Shown here piece after piece: positions 10,209 to 22,221 of a stretch of DNA of 64,000 nucleotides. Under the pieces are notes generated by a model that saw only the letters and a program-made list of their open reading frames with translations, was not told the origin of the DNA and made no database searches. Each line of letters starts with the position of its first letter. Position 1 is the stretch's first letter. Position numbers and translations under genes: made by a program. The stretch is from Castellaniella caeni NBRC 101664. Lineage in GTDB: Bacteria > Pseudomonadota > Gammaproteobacteria > Burkholderiales > Burkholderiaceae_B. The stretch covers positions 62,001 to 126,000 of the forward strand of contig NZ_BCWN01000001.1 of NCBI RefSeq assembly GCF_001592225.1, written 5' to 3'.

Positions 10209-10946
10209 ATGACACCCAGACAATCGAACACCTACGTCCTCGTGCACGGCGCCTGGCACGGGGGCTGGTGCTGGACGCGGGTGGCCGAGCGCCTGCGCCA
10301 GGCGGGGCACACGGTTCGCGCCCCCACGCTACCCGGCCTGGCCGAACGCCAGCGCGAGCTGTCGGCGGCCATCACGCTGGATGACTTCATCCAGAGCATT
10401 GCCGACGCGCTGCAGCAGCAAGACCTGCAAGACGTCATCCTGGTGGGCCACAGCTTTGGCGGTCTGGTGATTTCAGGGGTGGCCGATCGCCTGCGCACAC
10501 GCATCCGGCAGCTGGTGTTGCTGGACGCCTTTCTGCTGCGCAACGGGCAATCCACGCTGGACACCCTGCCCCCCGCGCTGGTGGCCAAGCTCGAACACAA
10601 GGCGGCGGACACGGGCGGCATCCCGCCCCTGCCCGCGGACGGCTTTGGCCTGAACGACCCGGCGGACATCGCCTTCGTGCAGGCGCAGCTGACGCCGCAG
10701 CCCATCGGCACGTACCGCTCGACGTTCACGCTGCGACACCCGCTGGGCAACGGCCTGCCGGTCAGCTACATCCGCTGTACCAGCCCCGCCTTTGCCGGCG
10801 TGGCCGACTGCCAGCAGTGGGCTCACGCGCAGTACGCGCAAAAATGGCAATGGATCGACCTGGTCGCCGGGCACGATGCGATGATTTCCGCCCCCGATGC
10901 CTTGACGCAGTTGCTGCTGACTATCCCGGATCAAGCCAGACCCTGA
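10209..10946 (+). CDS. Alpha/beta hydrolase (esterase-like)
   Basis: 245 residues. The fold is shown by the HGAWHGGWCW oxyanion strand-turn near residue 14, the nucleophile elbow GHSFGG (Ser about 83) and a C-terminal GHDAM that supplies the His. This HGxWHGGW group contains plant-type methylesterases, hydroxynitrile lyases and several bacterial ester hydrolases, so a carboxylic-ester substrate is likely but not identified. There is no signal peptide, hence cytoplasmic. ACAGGAG precedes the ATG. It follows the MFS gene by 42 bases and ends at a strong hairpin terminator shared with guaB from the other side. Confidence 0.85.
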   Translation: MTPRQSNTYVLVHGAWHGGWCWTRVAERLRQAGHTVRAPTLPGLAERQRELSAAITLDDFIQSIADALQQQDLQDVILVGHSFGGLVISGVADRLRTRIRQLVLLDAFLLRNGQSTLDTLPPALVAKLEHKAADTGGIPPLPADGFGLNDPADIAFVQAQLTPQPIGTYRSTFTLRHPLGNGLPVSYIRCTSPAFAGVADCQQWAHAQYAQKWQWIDLVAGHDAMISAPDALTQLLLTIPDQARP

Positions 10947-10952
10947 AAGGTA

Positions 10953-10988
10953 AAGCGGCCAACACCGCGCAGGGGGTGTTGGCCGCTT
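10953..10988. terminator. Bidirectional terminator between hydrolase and guaB
   Basis: A perfect 14-bp inverted repeat (AAGCGGCCAACACC, 8-base loop, GGTGTTGGCCGCTT) lies between two convergent genes. There is no long T run, so efficiency is uncertain. Confidence 0.75.
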
Positions 10989-11033
10989 GATCAAGAAGAT
11001 CCGGCAAGGATCAATCAGGGATCAACCCGGACA

Positions 11034-12518
<1,485 letters not shown>

Positions 12519-12634
12519 TTATACCGTCGTGATGCCTCCCTGTTAAATGCAGGCGGCGGATGGCCCGGAAATCCGGGACGCATCCGCCGCGCGGCCGACG
12601 GCGCCATGCCGCCGACGTATCGTCTGGAAAACGC

Positions 12635-15600
12635 CTAGCCCAGCCACGCCCGGGCGTTGCGGAACATGCGCATCCAGGGGGTATAGCCGCCGTGCGCCGT
12701 GCCTTCACCCCCCTGGTCGGCCGCCCCCCAGCGTTCGGGCCGCCAGGACATCGTCACGTTGCGCGTCACCCGCTCGGGGTGCGGCATCATGGCGGTGAAG
12801 CGGCCATCGGCGGTGGTAACCGCCGTCAGGCCCGCCGGGCTGCCGTTGGGGTTGGCTGGGTAGGCGTCGGTGCGCACGCCCCGGTTATCGACAAAGGCCG
12901 CCGCGGCAATGACGCGATCAGCCTGCCCCTGGCGGCTGAAGTTGGCAAAGCCCTCGCCATGCGAGACCGCGATCGGGATCTGCGCACCCGCCATGCCGGC
13001 AAAGAAGATGGAGGGCGAATCAAGTACCTCGACCAGTGACAAGCGGGCCTCGAATTTTTCCGACACATTGCGTGTGAAGCGCGGCCAGTCCTGTGCCCCC
13101 GGAATGAGGTCGGTGAGCGCAGCCAGCATCTGGCAGCCATTGCACACGCCCAGCGCAAAGACGTCGGGCCGCGCGAAGTAGGTAGCAAACTGATCGGCCA
13201 GCGCCGCATTGAAGCGGATGGTGCGTGCCCAGCCTTCGCCCGCACCCAGCACGTCGCCATAGCTGAAGCCGCCCACGGCCACCAGGCCTTGCATGTGATC
13301 GAGACGGATACGGCCTTCAAGCAGATCGGTCATGTGCACGTCCACGGCCTGGAAACCGGCCACGTCAAAGGCCCAGGCCATTTCCACCTGGCTGTTGCAG
13401 CCCTGCTCGCGCAGCACGGCCACCCGCGGGCGGGCGCCCGTGGCGATGAAGGGCGCCGCCACGTCTTCCTGGGGATCGAAGCCCACGCGCGGGGTAAGCC
13501 CTGGGTTGTCGATATCGAGCCAGGTGTCGTATTCGGCCTGGGCGCACTCGGGGTGATCGCGCCGCTGCATGATGCGCCGCGTGGTTTCGCTCCAGATCTG
13601 ACCCAGTTCGGACAAGGGCCGATGGTAGAGGATGGCGCCGTCGCGGAACACCTGCAGCTCTTGCCGGGGGTTGAGCATGCCCACGACGTGAACGATGGGC
13701 GCCAGGCCTTCTTGCCGCAGAAACTGCAGGATTTCGTCGCGCTGCGCGCGCGGCACCTGCACCAGCCAGCCGGCCTCTTCGTTGAAGAGTGCGGTCAGGT
13801 TGTGCTCGTGGTGCAGCACAGCCACCTGGTCGTTGCGGATCTTGTAATCGCCGGCATCGGCGGTGTGCGGGTCGATGGTCAGCATGTCGAGGTTGAGCGA
13901 CACCCCCACGTGCCCGGCAAAAGCCATCTCGGCCGCCGCGGCCAGCAGGCCGCCGTCCGAGCGGTCGTGGCAGGCCAGCACCCAGCCACGCGCCACCAGC
14001 TTGCGCAGCGCCAGAAAGGCCGTGCGCAGCATGCTGGCGTCCTGCATGTCAGGCGTCTCGGCTCCGATGCCGCCATACACCTGGCCCAGCACCGAACCGC
14101 CCATGCGCTGGCGCCCCTCGCCCAGATCGATGAGCAGCAGCACGGAATCGCCCGCATCGGTACGCAGCTGCGGTGTGAGGGTGGCCCGCACGTCGGCCAC
14201 CGGGGCAAAGGCGGTCACCACCAGCGAGACGGGCGACACCACTTCGTGCTTGCCTGCGTCGTCTTGCCAGGCGGTGCGCATGGACAAAGAATCCTTGCCC
14301 ACGGGAATGGCCAGGCCCAGGGTCTGGCACCAGTCGCTGACCGCAGCCACGGTGTCATACAGGGCGGCATCCTGCCCCGCCGCCCCGCAGGCAGCCATCC
14401 AGTTGGCCGACAACTTGATGTCTTCCAGGCGTGCAACGTCGGCCATTGCCAGATTGGTGAGCGCCTCGGTGACGGCCAGGCGGCCGGAGGCCGCGGGATT
14501 GAGAATGGCGACCGGACTGCGCTCGCCCAGCGCCATGGCCTCGCCCGCCACGCCTTCGTAATCGCGCAGGGTCACGGCACAGTCGGCCACCGGCACCTGC
14601 CAGGGCCCGACCATCTGGTCACGTGCCGTCAGGCCGCCCACGGTGCGGTCGCCGATGGTAATGAGAAACGACTTATTGGCGACCGTGGGATGGCGCAAGA
14701 CGCGTTCGACGGCATCGCCCAGATCGACGTCCACGAGCGTGAGCGGCTCGCCATGCAACGGCGTGCGCCGGGCGTCGCGCTGCATGCGTGGCGGCTTGCC
14801 GAGGATGACGTCCACCGGCACGTCCACGGGGCGCACCCCCTGGGCGGGAAGTTCGCCCTCGGGACGGTCGATACCTGGCAAGCCTTCGCCCAGCGTGACG
14901 CGCAGGCGGCGTTCTTCGGTGGCCACGCCCACCACGGCATACGGGCAGCGCTCGCGCTCGGCGATGCGGGCAAAGCGTTCGAGGTCGCCCGGCAAAATGG
15001 CCAGCACGTAGCGCTCTTGCGACTCGTTGCTCCAGATTTCGGCAGGCGACAGGCCGGATTCTTCGAGAGGCACGCGCTGCAGCTCGAACTCGGCGCCGCG
15101 CCCGGCGTCGTTGACGAGTTCGGGGAAGGCGTTGGACAGGCCGCCCGCGCCGACATCGTGGATGGCAAGCACAGGGTTGGCCTCGCCCTGCTGCCAGCAG
15201 CGGTCGATGACCTCTTGCGCGCGGCGCTGCATCTCGGGGTTGCCGCGCTGGACAGAATCAAAGTCGAGTTCGGCCTGGTTGGTGCCCGCCCCCATGCTGG
15301 AGGCCGCACCGCCACCCATGCCGATGCGCATGCCCGGCCCGCCCAGCTGCACCAGCAGGGCGCCCGGAGGCAGTGGGTCTTTGTGCGTGAGCCGGGCATC
15401 GATCAGCCCCAGGCCGCCCGCGAGCATGATGGGCTTGTGGTAGCCCCAGTGCACGCCCGCGGCCTCTTGTTCGAAGCTGCGGAAATACCCCAGCAGGTTG
15501 GGCCGACCAAACTCGTTGTTGAAGGCCGCGCCCCCGATGGGGCCTTCCGTCATGATGGCCAGCGGCGAAGCAATGCGCCCAGGCGCCTGCGGTGCGCCTT

Positions 15601-16684
15601 CCCAGGGTTCGACGGCGCCATCGACCCGCAGGTTGGACACCGTGAAACCCGTGAGCCCGGCCTTGGGCTTGGAACCGCGCCCCGTGGCGCCTTCATCGCG
15701 GATTTCCCCGCCCGCCCCGGTGGCCGCGCCGGGAAATGGCGCGATCGCGGTGGGGTGATTGTGGGTTTCCACCTTCATCAGGATGTGCGCGGTGACGTCG
15801 TGACGCCGGTAGACGGTATCGGCGCCATCGCCCGCGTGAAAGATTGAAGCCGGGCCACCTGCCATGATGGCGGCGTTGTCCGAATAAGCCACCACCGTGC
15901 CCTCGGGCTGGGCAGCGTGGGTTTCACGGATGAGGTCGAACAAGGTGAGCGACTGCGCCTGACCATCGACCGCCCAGTGCGCGTTGAAAATCTTGTGGCG
16001 GCAGTGCTCGCTGTTGGCCTGGGCGAACATCATGAGCTCGACATCGGTGGGGTCGCGCTCGAGGTCGCGGTAGGCCCGCAGCAGATAGTCGATTTCGTCC
16101 GCCGACAGTGCCAGGCCAAGATCGGCGTTGCAGGATTCGAGCGCCGCGCGCCCCTGGGCCAGCACGGGCACCAGTTGCACCGGCTGCCCCGTGACGGGGG
16201 CAAACAGGGCCTGGCCGTCGAAGTCGGCGGGCACCACGGTTTCGGTCATCCGGTCGTGCAGGCAGTCGGCCAGCACCGCCAGCTGCGCCGCGTCGAATTT
16301 CTGCGTGCCCAGCAAACGGCGTTCGGGCGTCAGCACGTAGCGCACGCCGCGCTCGATCCGCTGCACCGTATCCAGCCCGCAGTGGCGCGCGATGTCGGTG
16401 GCCTTGCTCGACCACGGGGAGATCGTGCCCAGACGCGGAACCACCAGCAGCTGGATGGCATGGCGCTCGGCGGCGGGCGGCGTGTGGTCACCGCCGTCGT
16501 CCAGCAGGGCCTGCAGGCGCTGTTGCTCGGCGGCGGACAAGGCCTCGCGGGTTTCGACAAAATAGCAGGATTGCGCCGCAATCGTGGCAACCGGCAAATC
16601 CCGGTCGAGCAGCGTGCGCAGCAGGCGCTCTCTGCGGAAATCGGACAAAGCGGCAGAACCGGGAAGGATCGATACGGTGGTCAC
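12635..16684 (-). CDS. purL: Phosphoribosylformylglycinamidine synthase
   Basis: 1349 residues, the large single-chain form of proteobacteria. It converts FGAR, glutamine and ATP to FGAM in purine synthesis. In order it has an N-terminal PurS-like domain, a linker, two AIR-synthase-like halves (about 220-1020, with [19 protein letters not shown] and [13 protein letters not shown] motifs) and a C-terminal class I glutaminase (about 1090-1349, [10 protein letters not shown] nucleophile and a PHPERV triad segment). The best start is a GTG at 16684; no ATG fits the conserved N-terminus. A long antisense frame covers much of it but is a high-GC shadow. It is monocistronic as far as can be seen. 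Confidence 0.97.
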   Translation of the reverse strand: MTTVSILPGSAALSDFRRERLLRTLLDRDLPVATIAAQSCYFVETREALSAAEQQRLQALLDDGGDHTPPAAERHAIQLLVVPRLGTISPWSSKATDIARHCGLDTVQRIERGVRYVLTPERRLLGTQKFDAAQLAVLADCLHDRMTETVVPADFDGQALFAPVTGQPVQLVPVLAQGRAALESCNADLGLALSADEIDYLLRAYRDLERDPTDVELMMFAQANSEHCRHKIFNAHWAVDGQAQSLTLFDLIRETHAAQPEGTVVAYSDNAAIMAGGPASIFHAGDGADTVYRRHDVTAHILMKVETHNHPTAIAPFPGAATGAGGEIRDEGATGRGSKPKAGLTGFTVSNLRVDGAVEPWEGAPQAPGRIASPLAIMTEGPIGGAAFNNEFGRPNLLGYFRSFEQEAAGVHWGYHKPIMLAGGLGLIDARLTHKDPLPPGALLVQLGGPGMRIGMGGGAASSMGAGTNQAELDFDSVQRGNPEMQRRAQEVIDRCWQQGEANPVLAIHDVGAGGLSNAFPELVNDAGRGAEFELQRVPLEESGLSPAEIWSNESQERYVLAILPGDLERFARIAERERCPYAVVGVATEERRLRVTLGEGLPGIDRPEGELPAQGVRPVDVPVDVILGKPPRMQRDARRTPLHGEPLTLVDVDLGDAVERVLRHPTVANKSFLITIGDRTVGGLTARDQMVGPWQVPVADCAVTLRDYEGVAGEAMALGERSPVAILNPAASGRLAVTEALTNLAMADVARLEDIKLSANWMAACGAAGQDAALYDTVAAVSDWCQTLGLAIPVGKDSLSMRTAWQDDAGKHEVVSPVSLVVTAFAPVADVRATLTPQLRTDAGDSVLLLIDLGEGRQRMGGSVLGQVYGGIGAETPDMQDASMLRTAFLALRKLVARGWVLACHDRSDGGLLAAAAEMAFAGHVGVSLNLDMLTIDPHTADAGDYKIRNDQVAVLHHEHNLTALFNEEAGWLVQVPRAQRDEILQFLRQEGLAPIVHVVGMLNPRQELQVFRDGAILYHRPLSELGQIWSETTRRIMQRRDHPECAQAEYDTWLDIDNPGLTPRVGFDPQEDVAAPFIATGARPRVAVLREQGCNSQVEMAWAFDVAGFQAVDVHMTDLLEGRIRLDHMQGLVAVGGFSYGDVLGAGEGWARTIRFNAALADQFATYFARPDVFALGVCNGCQMLAALTDLIPGAQDWPRFTRNVSEKFEARLSLVEVLDSPSIFFAGMAGAQIPIAVSHGEGFANFSRQGQADRVIAAAAFVDNRGVRTDAYPANPNGSPAGLTAVTTADGRFTAMMPHPERVTRNVTMSWRPERWGAADQGGEGTAHGGYTPWMRMFRNARAWLG

Positions 16685-16797
16685 GACAGATAGCCCAAGA
16701 ACAAACAGAATGAGGAAGCCGGTATTTTACCGGCATCGCCCCGGCTCAAGCCCAGAGACCCGCCCGCAAGGCGGGATGCCCGCGAGGCACCCTGAGC

Positions 16798-17352
16798 TCA
16801 GGCATCAGGATAGCGGACTTCCAGGATATCCAGTTCTTCGATGCCGGCGGGCGTGCGCAACGTCACCACGTCGCCCTCGCGCGCCTTGATCAGGGCGCGC
16901 GCCACGGGCGATATCCAGCTGATGCGCCCGGCCAGCGGCTCGGCTTCATCGACCCCGACGATGGTCACGGTGAACTCCTCGCCCTGGCGGTTGCTGTAGT
17001 GCACGGTGGCGCCAAAGAACACCTGATCGCGGTTGGGCTGCAGGGCGGGATCCACCACCTCGGCGGATTCAAGCCGCTTGGTGAGAAAGCGGATGCGCCG
17101 GTCGATCTCGCGCAGGCGCTTCTTGCCATAGATGTAATCGCCGTTTTCCGAGCGGTCGCCGTTGGAGGCCGCCCAGGAGACGACCGACACGACGCCAGGC
17201 CGCTCGACGTTCATGAGATTCATCAGTTCGTCGTTGAGCGCGCGGTAGCCGCCAGTCGTCATGTAGTTTTTGGTGCCGGCGGGCAGTGCGCGCGCTTGCG
17301 GCAGTTCGTCGTCCTCGTCTGCATCGGATTCTTTTACAAAGGCTTTGTTCAT
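16798..17352 (-). CDS. greB: Transcript cleavage factor GreB
   Basis: 184 residues starting at MNKAFVKESDADEDDE; the frame continues 14 codons upstream but this ATG matches the GreB family. It rescues backtracked RNA polymerase by stimulating cleavage of the 3' end of the transcript. The N-terminal coiled-coil carries the acidic tip (SNGDRSENGDYIYGKKRLRE, with the conserved D and E) and the C-terminal FKBP-like domain ends ELDILEVRY. The acidic N-terminal stretch is longer than in E. coli GreB. It lies 59 bases after the PHP-domain gene, same strand. Confidence 0.95.
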   Translation of the reverse strand: MNKAFVKESDADEDDELPQARALPAGTKNYMTTGGYRALNDELMNLMNVERPGVVSVVSWAASNGDRSENGDYIYGKKRLREIDRRIRFLTKRLESAEVVDPALQPNRDQVFFGATVHYSNRQGEEFTVTIVGVDEAEPLAGRISWISPVARALIKAREGDVVTLRTPAGIEELDILEVRYPDA

Positions 17353-17411
17353 TGCTTGACTCCATGAGTCTGGGAATAGCGGCGCAGCGCGCAAACCTGC
17401 CCACGGGCAGG

Positions 17412-18245
17412 CTAGAACAGATCATGCCAGATGGGTGTGAGCCCTTCGGGCAGCGCGGGCATATTGCCCAGGTCGGCCCGCCCCACCCCCGGCGCGTGAA
17501 AATCCGAACCGCGCGATGCCTCGAAACCATAGAAGGCGGCCAGGCGGGCGTACTGCTGGTACTGAGTCGGCGTGTGGCTGCCCGTCACCACCTCGATGCC
17601 CTGCCCGCCCAGATCCTTGAAAGCGTCAAACAGGGCATTGCGCTGCGCGGGCGTGTACTTGTAGCGCCCCGGGTGCGCGATGACGGCCTTGCCCCCCGCC
17701 GCATGAATCCAGCCCAGGGCCTGCGCCAGGCCGACCCACTGAACCGGCACGAAGGCGGGCCGCCCGTCCTTGAGATAGCGGTCGAAGGCATGTTGCAGGT
17801 TCTTGCAATGCCCTTGCTCGAGCAGGAAGCGGGCAAAGTGCACCCGGCCGATGAGATCGGGATTGTCCACGTGGCGCAAAGCGCCCTCGAACGCACCGTC
17901 GATGCCGCAGGCCGCCAGACGCCGGGCGATCTCATGGGCGCGCTCGAAGCGGCTGCGGCGCGCGGCCGCCAGACCGGCGCACAGCGTGGGTTGCGCCGCG
18001 TCGATGCCCAGCCCCACGATGTGGATGGTCTTGTCACAAAAGGTGACAGAAATCTCGACGCCAGGCACAAAACGCATGCCCAGGACACGGGCTGCCGTGG
18101 CAGCCTCGTCCAGGCCGCTGGTTTCGTCGTGGTCGGTCAGCGCCCACACGTCCACGCCGTTGCCCTGCGCCCGCGCCGCCACGGCGGCGGGCGGCAGCAC
18201 GCCATCGGACTGGCAGGAGTGGCTGTGCAGATCGATGTTCAACAT
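17412..18245 (-). CDS. PHP-domain phosphatase/5'-3' exoribonuclease (YciV/RNase AM-like)
   Basis: 277 residues. The PHP metal ligands are all visible: DLHSHSCQSDG (9-residue HxH), LTDHDE, GVEIS, AHPGRY and a final GSDFH. This is the family of 3',5'-nucleoside bisphosphate phosphatase and YciV/RNase AM, which removes 3'-phosphate from pAp-type nucleotides and trims short RNA 5' ends. The start overlaps the stop of the upstream hydrolase gene by one base (TGATG), so the two are translationally coupled. Cytoplasmic. The family is certain; the exact substrate is not. Confidence 0.9.
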   Translation of the reverse strand: MLNIDLHSHSCQSDGVLPPAAVAARAQGNGVDVWALTDHDETSGLDEAATAARVLGMRFVPGVEISVTFCDKTIHIVGLGIDAAQPTLCAGLAAARRSRFERAHEIARRLAACGIDGAFEGALRHVDNPDLIGRVHFARFLLEQGHCKNLQHAFDRYLKDGRPAFVPVQWVGLAQALGWIHAAGGKAVIAHPGRYKYTPAQRNALFDAFKDLGGQGIEVVTGSHTPTQYQQYARLAAFYGFEASRGSDFHAPGVGRADLGNMPALPEGLTPIWHDLF

Positions 18246-19216
18246 CAGGCGTCCAGCAGAAAATCCCGCACCAGCCGGATTTGCTCGTCCGAGCGCAAGG
18301 TGGGCGCATGCCCGACCCCCAGCAGCTCGGCGCAGCGGGCCTGGGCGTTGCGCGCCACCATCTGCTGGGCCGTTTCAGCCGAGAGGATATCGGACTGCGC
18401 GCCGCGCACCACGAGGGCGGGTACGGGCAGATGATCCCAGGCCCGCCAGAGCAGGGCCTCGGCGGCCTGAGTGGCTTCGGGCGTCTGCAGGGCAAAGGGC
18501 TGCGCCATGCGCAGATCGTAGTGCTTGACCCACTGGCCGCCCTGTTCGAGAAACACGTACCGGGTCAGCGCCTCCCAGCCCGCCGTATCGTGCGGCCCGA
18601 AGCCCTGCGAGACGGAGTGCACATAATCCACGGCTTGCTGGAAGGTCTCGAAGCGGATGTCCTGGCCCACGTAGCCCGCGATGCGCGACAGGCCGTTCAG
18701 GTCGAGCGCCGGGCCGACGTCGTTGAACACCATGCGCCCCAGCGGGATGTCCGCGGCGGCGCCCAGCCCGTGGCTGCCGCGCCCGGGCCGCAGGGCGGGC
18801 GAGGCCGTGGCCGCCCCGGCCAGCGCCAGCCCGATCAGGCCACCCATGGAGGTGCCCACCCAGTCGAGCCGCGTGGGCTTCAGGCGGGCGATGAGCGTGA
18901 CCATGTCGGCCACGTATTGCGGAATGACGTAGGAGGCCGGGTTTGCCAGCCAGTCGGAGCGCCCGCGGCCCACGACGTCGGGACAGACCACCCGGTAATC
19001 GCCCTGCAGGGCCTGCGCCAGCGGATCGAAGTCGCGCCCGGTGCGCGTCAGACCATGCACGCACAACAGCACGCGGTCGTTGCATGGATCGCCCCATTCC
19101 AGATACGCCATGCGGTGCAGCCCCGCCGGGCTGGCGCAGGTGACAAAATCAGCCCGCGGGCTGGCACTGGCCGACGAGGTGTACCCGGAACGACTGACAC
19201 TGGCGACGGAAGACAT
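18245..19216 (-). CDS. Alpha/beta hydrolase
   Basis: 323 residues. Residues 1-30 are a Ser-rich leader of low complexity, then LLCVHGLTRTGRDFDPLA (oxyanion hole), the nucleophile elbow GTSMGG (Ser near 119) and a C-terminal GVGHAPTL His. The GTSMGG group includes many uncharacterised lipase/esterase-like enzymes of Burkholderiales. It is coupled by a one-base overlap to the PHP phosphatase gene. No substrate is indicated. A start further in (MAYLEWGD) would remove the odd leader, but the ATG at 19216 gives no conflict with neighbours. Confidence 0.85.
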   Translation of the reverse strand: MSSVASVSRSGYTSSASASPRADFVTCASPAGLHRMAYLEWGDPCNDRVLLCVHGLTRTGRDFDPLAQALQGDYRVVCPDVVGRGRSDWLANPASYVIPQYVADMVTLIARLKPTRLDWVGTSMGGLIGLALAGAATASPALRPGRGSHGLGAAADIPLGRMVFNDVGPALDLNGLSRIAGYVGQDIRFETFQQAVDYVHSVSQGFGPHDTAGWEALTRYVFLEQGGQWVKHYDLRMAQPFALQTPEATQAAEALLWRAWDHLPVPALVVRGAQSDILSAETAQQMVARNAQARCAELLGVGHAPTLRSDEQIRLVRDFLLDA

Positions 19217-19426
19217 GAGAAACCCCTGAAAATGCCGGAAATCACCAGATCATTGTAAACAAGCGGACTCAAGCGGGTGGAATCCGACAGGGGGATCGGA
19301 TGGGCGCCGGACGAAAACGCCGCGCCCCCGCCACCGCTCACGAGCCGCCGATGCACATCGTCGGCTGTCGGCACCAGGGCAAGACGGCGGGCGCCCGAAA
19401 AACAGGCCCCCGCCGCGCCTGGCGCA

Positions 19427-20839
19427 TCAGGTGTGGATGGCCTGCCCCAGGGCCCGCAGCGCGGCCTCTTGAATGGCCTCGCCCTGCGTGGGGTGGGCGT
19501 GGATGGTATGCCCCACGTCTTCGAGGCGTGCACCCATTTCCAGGGACTGCCCAAACGCGGCGGCAAATTCGGACACGCCGCGCCCCACGGCCTGCCAGCC
19601 GATGATGAGGTGGTTGTCGCGGCGCGCCACCACACGCACGAAGCCGTCGGTGGATTCGAGCGTCATGGCGCGGCCATTGGCCGCCAGCGGGAAGGTGCCA
19701 TCCAGGGCGTCGATGCCCGCCGCCGCGGCCTGCTGCGGCGACAGGCCCGCCGTCACCACTTCGGGGTCGGTGAAGCACACCGCCGGAATCGCCGCGGGCA
19801 CGAAGCGCCGCGTCTGTCCGGCAATCTGCTCGGCCACGCACTCGCCCTGCGCCATGGCGCGGTGCGCCAGCATGGGCTCGCCGGTGAGGTCGCCAATGGC
19901 CCAGACGCCATTCATGGACGTGCGGCAGCGGTCGTCCACGCGCACCGCCAGGCCGTCCATGTCGAGCATGAGCGAGCTGAGGCCAAAGCCGCGGCTGCGC
20001 GGGCGGCGCCCGACGGCCACGAGCACCTGCTGCGCGGCCAGCACCCGCTCGTCGCCCTTGGGCGGCTGGATGCGCAGCCCCTTGCCGTCGTCGGCCAGCC
20101 CCAGCACCTGGGTCTGCAGATGCAGGCTCATGCCCAACGACTTGAGCGAAGCCAGCACCGGCTTGGTGAGTTCGGCGTCGTAGGCGGGCAGGATACGATC
20201 TTGCGCCTCGACGACATCGACCTTGACGCCCAGCTTGCGGTAGACCGTGCCCAGTTCGAGGCCGATGTAGCCGGCCCCGACGATGGCCAGCGACTTGGGC
20301 AGCTCGCGCGGCGAGAGGGCCTCGGTGGATGAAATCACCGGGCCGCCAAAGGGCATGAAGGGCAAGGCGGCGGGTTCTGAACCCGTGGCCAACAGCAGGT
20401 GTTCGCAGCGGATGCGCTGGGGCGCGCCCTCTTTGCCCTTGACGAGCGGATCGACATCCACGGTCTTGCCGTCGATGATGTGCGCCCAGCCGTGCACGAC
20501 GGTGATTTTGTGCTTTTTCAGCAGGGCACCGATGCCGCCGGTGAGTTTTTTGACAATGGCGTCCTTCCAGGCGACGCTGCGTGCGAGGTCGAGCTCGGGG
20601 GCCTGCACCCGGATGCCCAGCGCGCTCTCGCCCGCGTAGCCTTGCACCGCGTGGAATTGTTCGGCCACGTGGATCAGCGCCTTGGACGGAATGCAGCCGA
20701 TGTTCAGGCAGGTGCCGCCCAGCGACGCCCCTTCGACCAGGACAGTGGGTATGCCCAACTGCCCGGCCCGGATGGCCGCCACGTACCCGCCGGGGCCACC
20801 GCCCACGATCAACAAAGTGGTATTGATGGGATTGGACAT
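19427..20839 (-). CDS. lpdV: Dihydrolipoyl dehydrogenase, E3 of the oxoacid complex
   Basis: 470 residues from [10 protein letters not shown]; an in-frame upstream part overlaps the E2 gene and is not conserved. It reoxidises the lipoyl arm of E2 with NAD. The FAD-binding [10 protein letters not shown] is near residue 13, the redox disulfide GGTCLNIGC near 45, the NAD-binding [10 protein letters not shown] near 185, and a C-terminal HAHPTQGEA with the catalytic His-Glu. It is the last gene of the E1alpha-E1beta-E2-E3 operon, two bases after E2, which marks it as the branched-chain (LPD-val) type rather than the pyruvate or 2-oxoglutarate type. Confidence 0.93.
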   Translation of the reverse strand: MSNPINTTLLIVGGGPGGYVAAIRAGQLGIPTVLVEGASLGGTCLNIGCIPSKALIHVAEQFHAVQGYAGESALGIRVQAPELDLARSVAWKDAIVKKLTGGIGALLKKHKITVVHGWAHIIDGKTVDVDPLVKGKEGAPQRIRCEHLLLATGSEPAALPFMPFGGPVISSTEALSPRELPKSLAIVGAGYIGLELGTVYRKLGVKVDVVEAQDRILPAYDAELTKPVLASLKSLGMSLHLQTQVLGLADDGKGLRIQPPKGDERVLAAQQVLVAVGRRPRSRGFGLSSLMLDMDGLAVRVDDRCRTSMNGVWAIGDLTGEPMLAHRAMAQGECVAEQIAGQTRRFVPAAIPAVCFTDPEVVTAGLSPQQAAAAGIDALDGTFPLAANGRAMTLESTDGFVRVVARRDNHLIIGWQAVGRGVSEFAAAFGQSLEMGARLEDVGHTIHAHPTQGEAIQEAALRALGQAIHT

Positions 20840-20841
20840 GC

Positions 20842-22221
20842 TTACTCCACGAACAGAAGCGCCGGGCATTCCAGATAACGGCGAATGCACTGGATGAACT
20901 CGGCGGCGTGCATGCCGTCGACCACACGATGATCAAAGGACGAGGACAGGTTCATGAGCTTGCGCGCCACGATCCGCCCTTCGCGGTAGACCGGGCGTTC
21001 GACCACCCGGTTGACCCCGACGATAGCCACTTCGGGCCAGTTGATGACGGGGGTGGAAACGATGCCACCCAGCGGCCCCAGGCTGGTGATGGTAATGGTG
21101 GAACCCGTGAGCTCGTCGCGGGCCGCCTTGCCCTCGCGGGTGGCCACGGCCAGCCGCGCGATCTCGGCGGCGCACGACCAGAGGTCGAGCGTTTCGGCGT
21201 GGTGCAGCACCGGCACCATCAGGCCCGACGGGGTTTGCGCCGCCACGCCCAGGTGCACCGCGCCATACTGCGTGACCACGCCCGCATCGTCGTCGTAGCG
21301 CGCATTGATCTGCGGAAATTCGCGCAACGCCAGCACCATGGCGCGCGCCAGGAAAGGCAGCAAGGTGAGCTTGCCGCGCTCGGTGCTGTAGCGCGCATTG
21401 AGGCTGGCGCGCAGGGCTTCGAGTTCAGTGACGTCGGTTTCTTCGACGTAGGTGAAGTGCGGGATGCGCCGCTTGGATTCTTGCATCTTCTGCGCGATCT
21501 TGCGGCGCAAACCGATGACCGGAACCTCGGTTTCTTCGTCGTGCGAGCGGTACAGCGCCGCCGTGGTGCGATTGGACGTCGCATTGCGGTCGCGCGCCAG
21601 CCAGGCGTCGAGGTCGCCATGGGTGATACGGCCCGCGGGCCCCGTGCCCGGCACGTACTGCAAGGTGATGCCGAGATCCCAGGCCCGGCGGCGCACGGCG
21701 GGTGAAGCCAGGGGACGCTGCCCTTCGAGGCGCGCCGGCGTATGCGACGCGGAATGTGGCCCCGGCGCGGGGCGTGCGGCCATGGCCATGGGGGCCGGAG
21801 CCGGGGCGTGCGGCGCATGTTCGGGCGCCGCTGCGTCGGGCGTAGCCACCGCGCGCGCTGGCGCGGAAGCATGCACTGCCGGGGCGGGAACGGATGTGGC
21901 GGCCGCAGCCTGCGCGGCGGCCTGCGCCCCGCGCGCCGCTGGTTCAGCGCGTGTCTTGAATGTGTGCTCGTTGCCTTCGCCCTCGACTTCGAGGCGGATG
22001 AGCTCGGAACCCACGGCCATGACCTCGCCCACTTTGCCGCCCAGCGCCAGCACACGGCCATGCACCGGCGATGGCACTTGCACGGTAGCCTTGTCGGTCA
22101 TGACGTCGGCCAGCACCTGGTCTTCGACCACGGCGTCGCCCGGCTGTACGTGCCATTCGACCAGTTCGACTTCTGCGATGCCTTCACCGATGTCCGGCAT
22201 CTTGATGATGTGAATACCCAT
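20842..22221 (-). CDS. bkdB: Branched-chain oxoacid dehydrogenase E2 (acyltransferase)
   Basis: 459 residues from [20 protein letters not shown]. One lipoyl domain (1-80) has the modification lysine in [12 protein letters not shown]. It is followed by a long Ala/Pro-rich hinge (about 90-160), a peripheral-subunit-binding domain ([17 protein letters not shown]) and the acyltransferase core from about 230, ending in [15 protein letters not shown] with the catalytic His/Asp. It transfers the acyl group to CoA to give isovaleryl-, isobutyryl- or 2-methylbutyryl-CoA. The start overlaps the E1beta stop by one base (TAATG). The hinge length is at the high end for the family. Confidence 0.94.
   Translation of the reverse strand: MGIHIIKMPDIGEGIAEVELVEWHVQPGDAVVEDQVLADVMTDKATVQVPSPVHGRVLALGGKVGEVMAVGSELIRLEVEGEGNEHTFKTRAEPAARGAQAAAQAAAATSVPAPAVHASAPARAVATPDAAAPEHAPHAPAPAPMAMAARPAPGPHSASHTPARLEGQRPLASPAVRRRAWDLGITLQYVPGTGPAGRITHGDLDAWLARDRNATSNRTTAALYRSHDEETEVPVIGLRRKIAQKMQESKRRIPHFTYVEETDVTELEALRASLNARYSTERGKLTLLPFLARAMVLALREFPQINARYDDDAGVVTQYGAVHLGVAAQTPSGLMVPVLHHAETLDLWSCAAEIARLAVATREGKAARDELTGSTITITSLGPLGGIVSTPVINWPEVAIVGVNRVVERPVYREGRIVARKLMNLSSSFDHRVVDGMHAAEFIQCIRRYLECPALLFVE

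Noticed and set aside
13289-15847. An open frame of about 850 codons antisense to purL
   Set aside because: High-GC shadow of purL: His/Gly/Arg/Gln-rich product without any domain, and purL is certain in the other strand.
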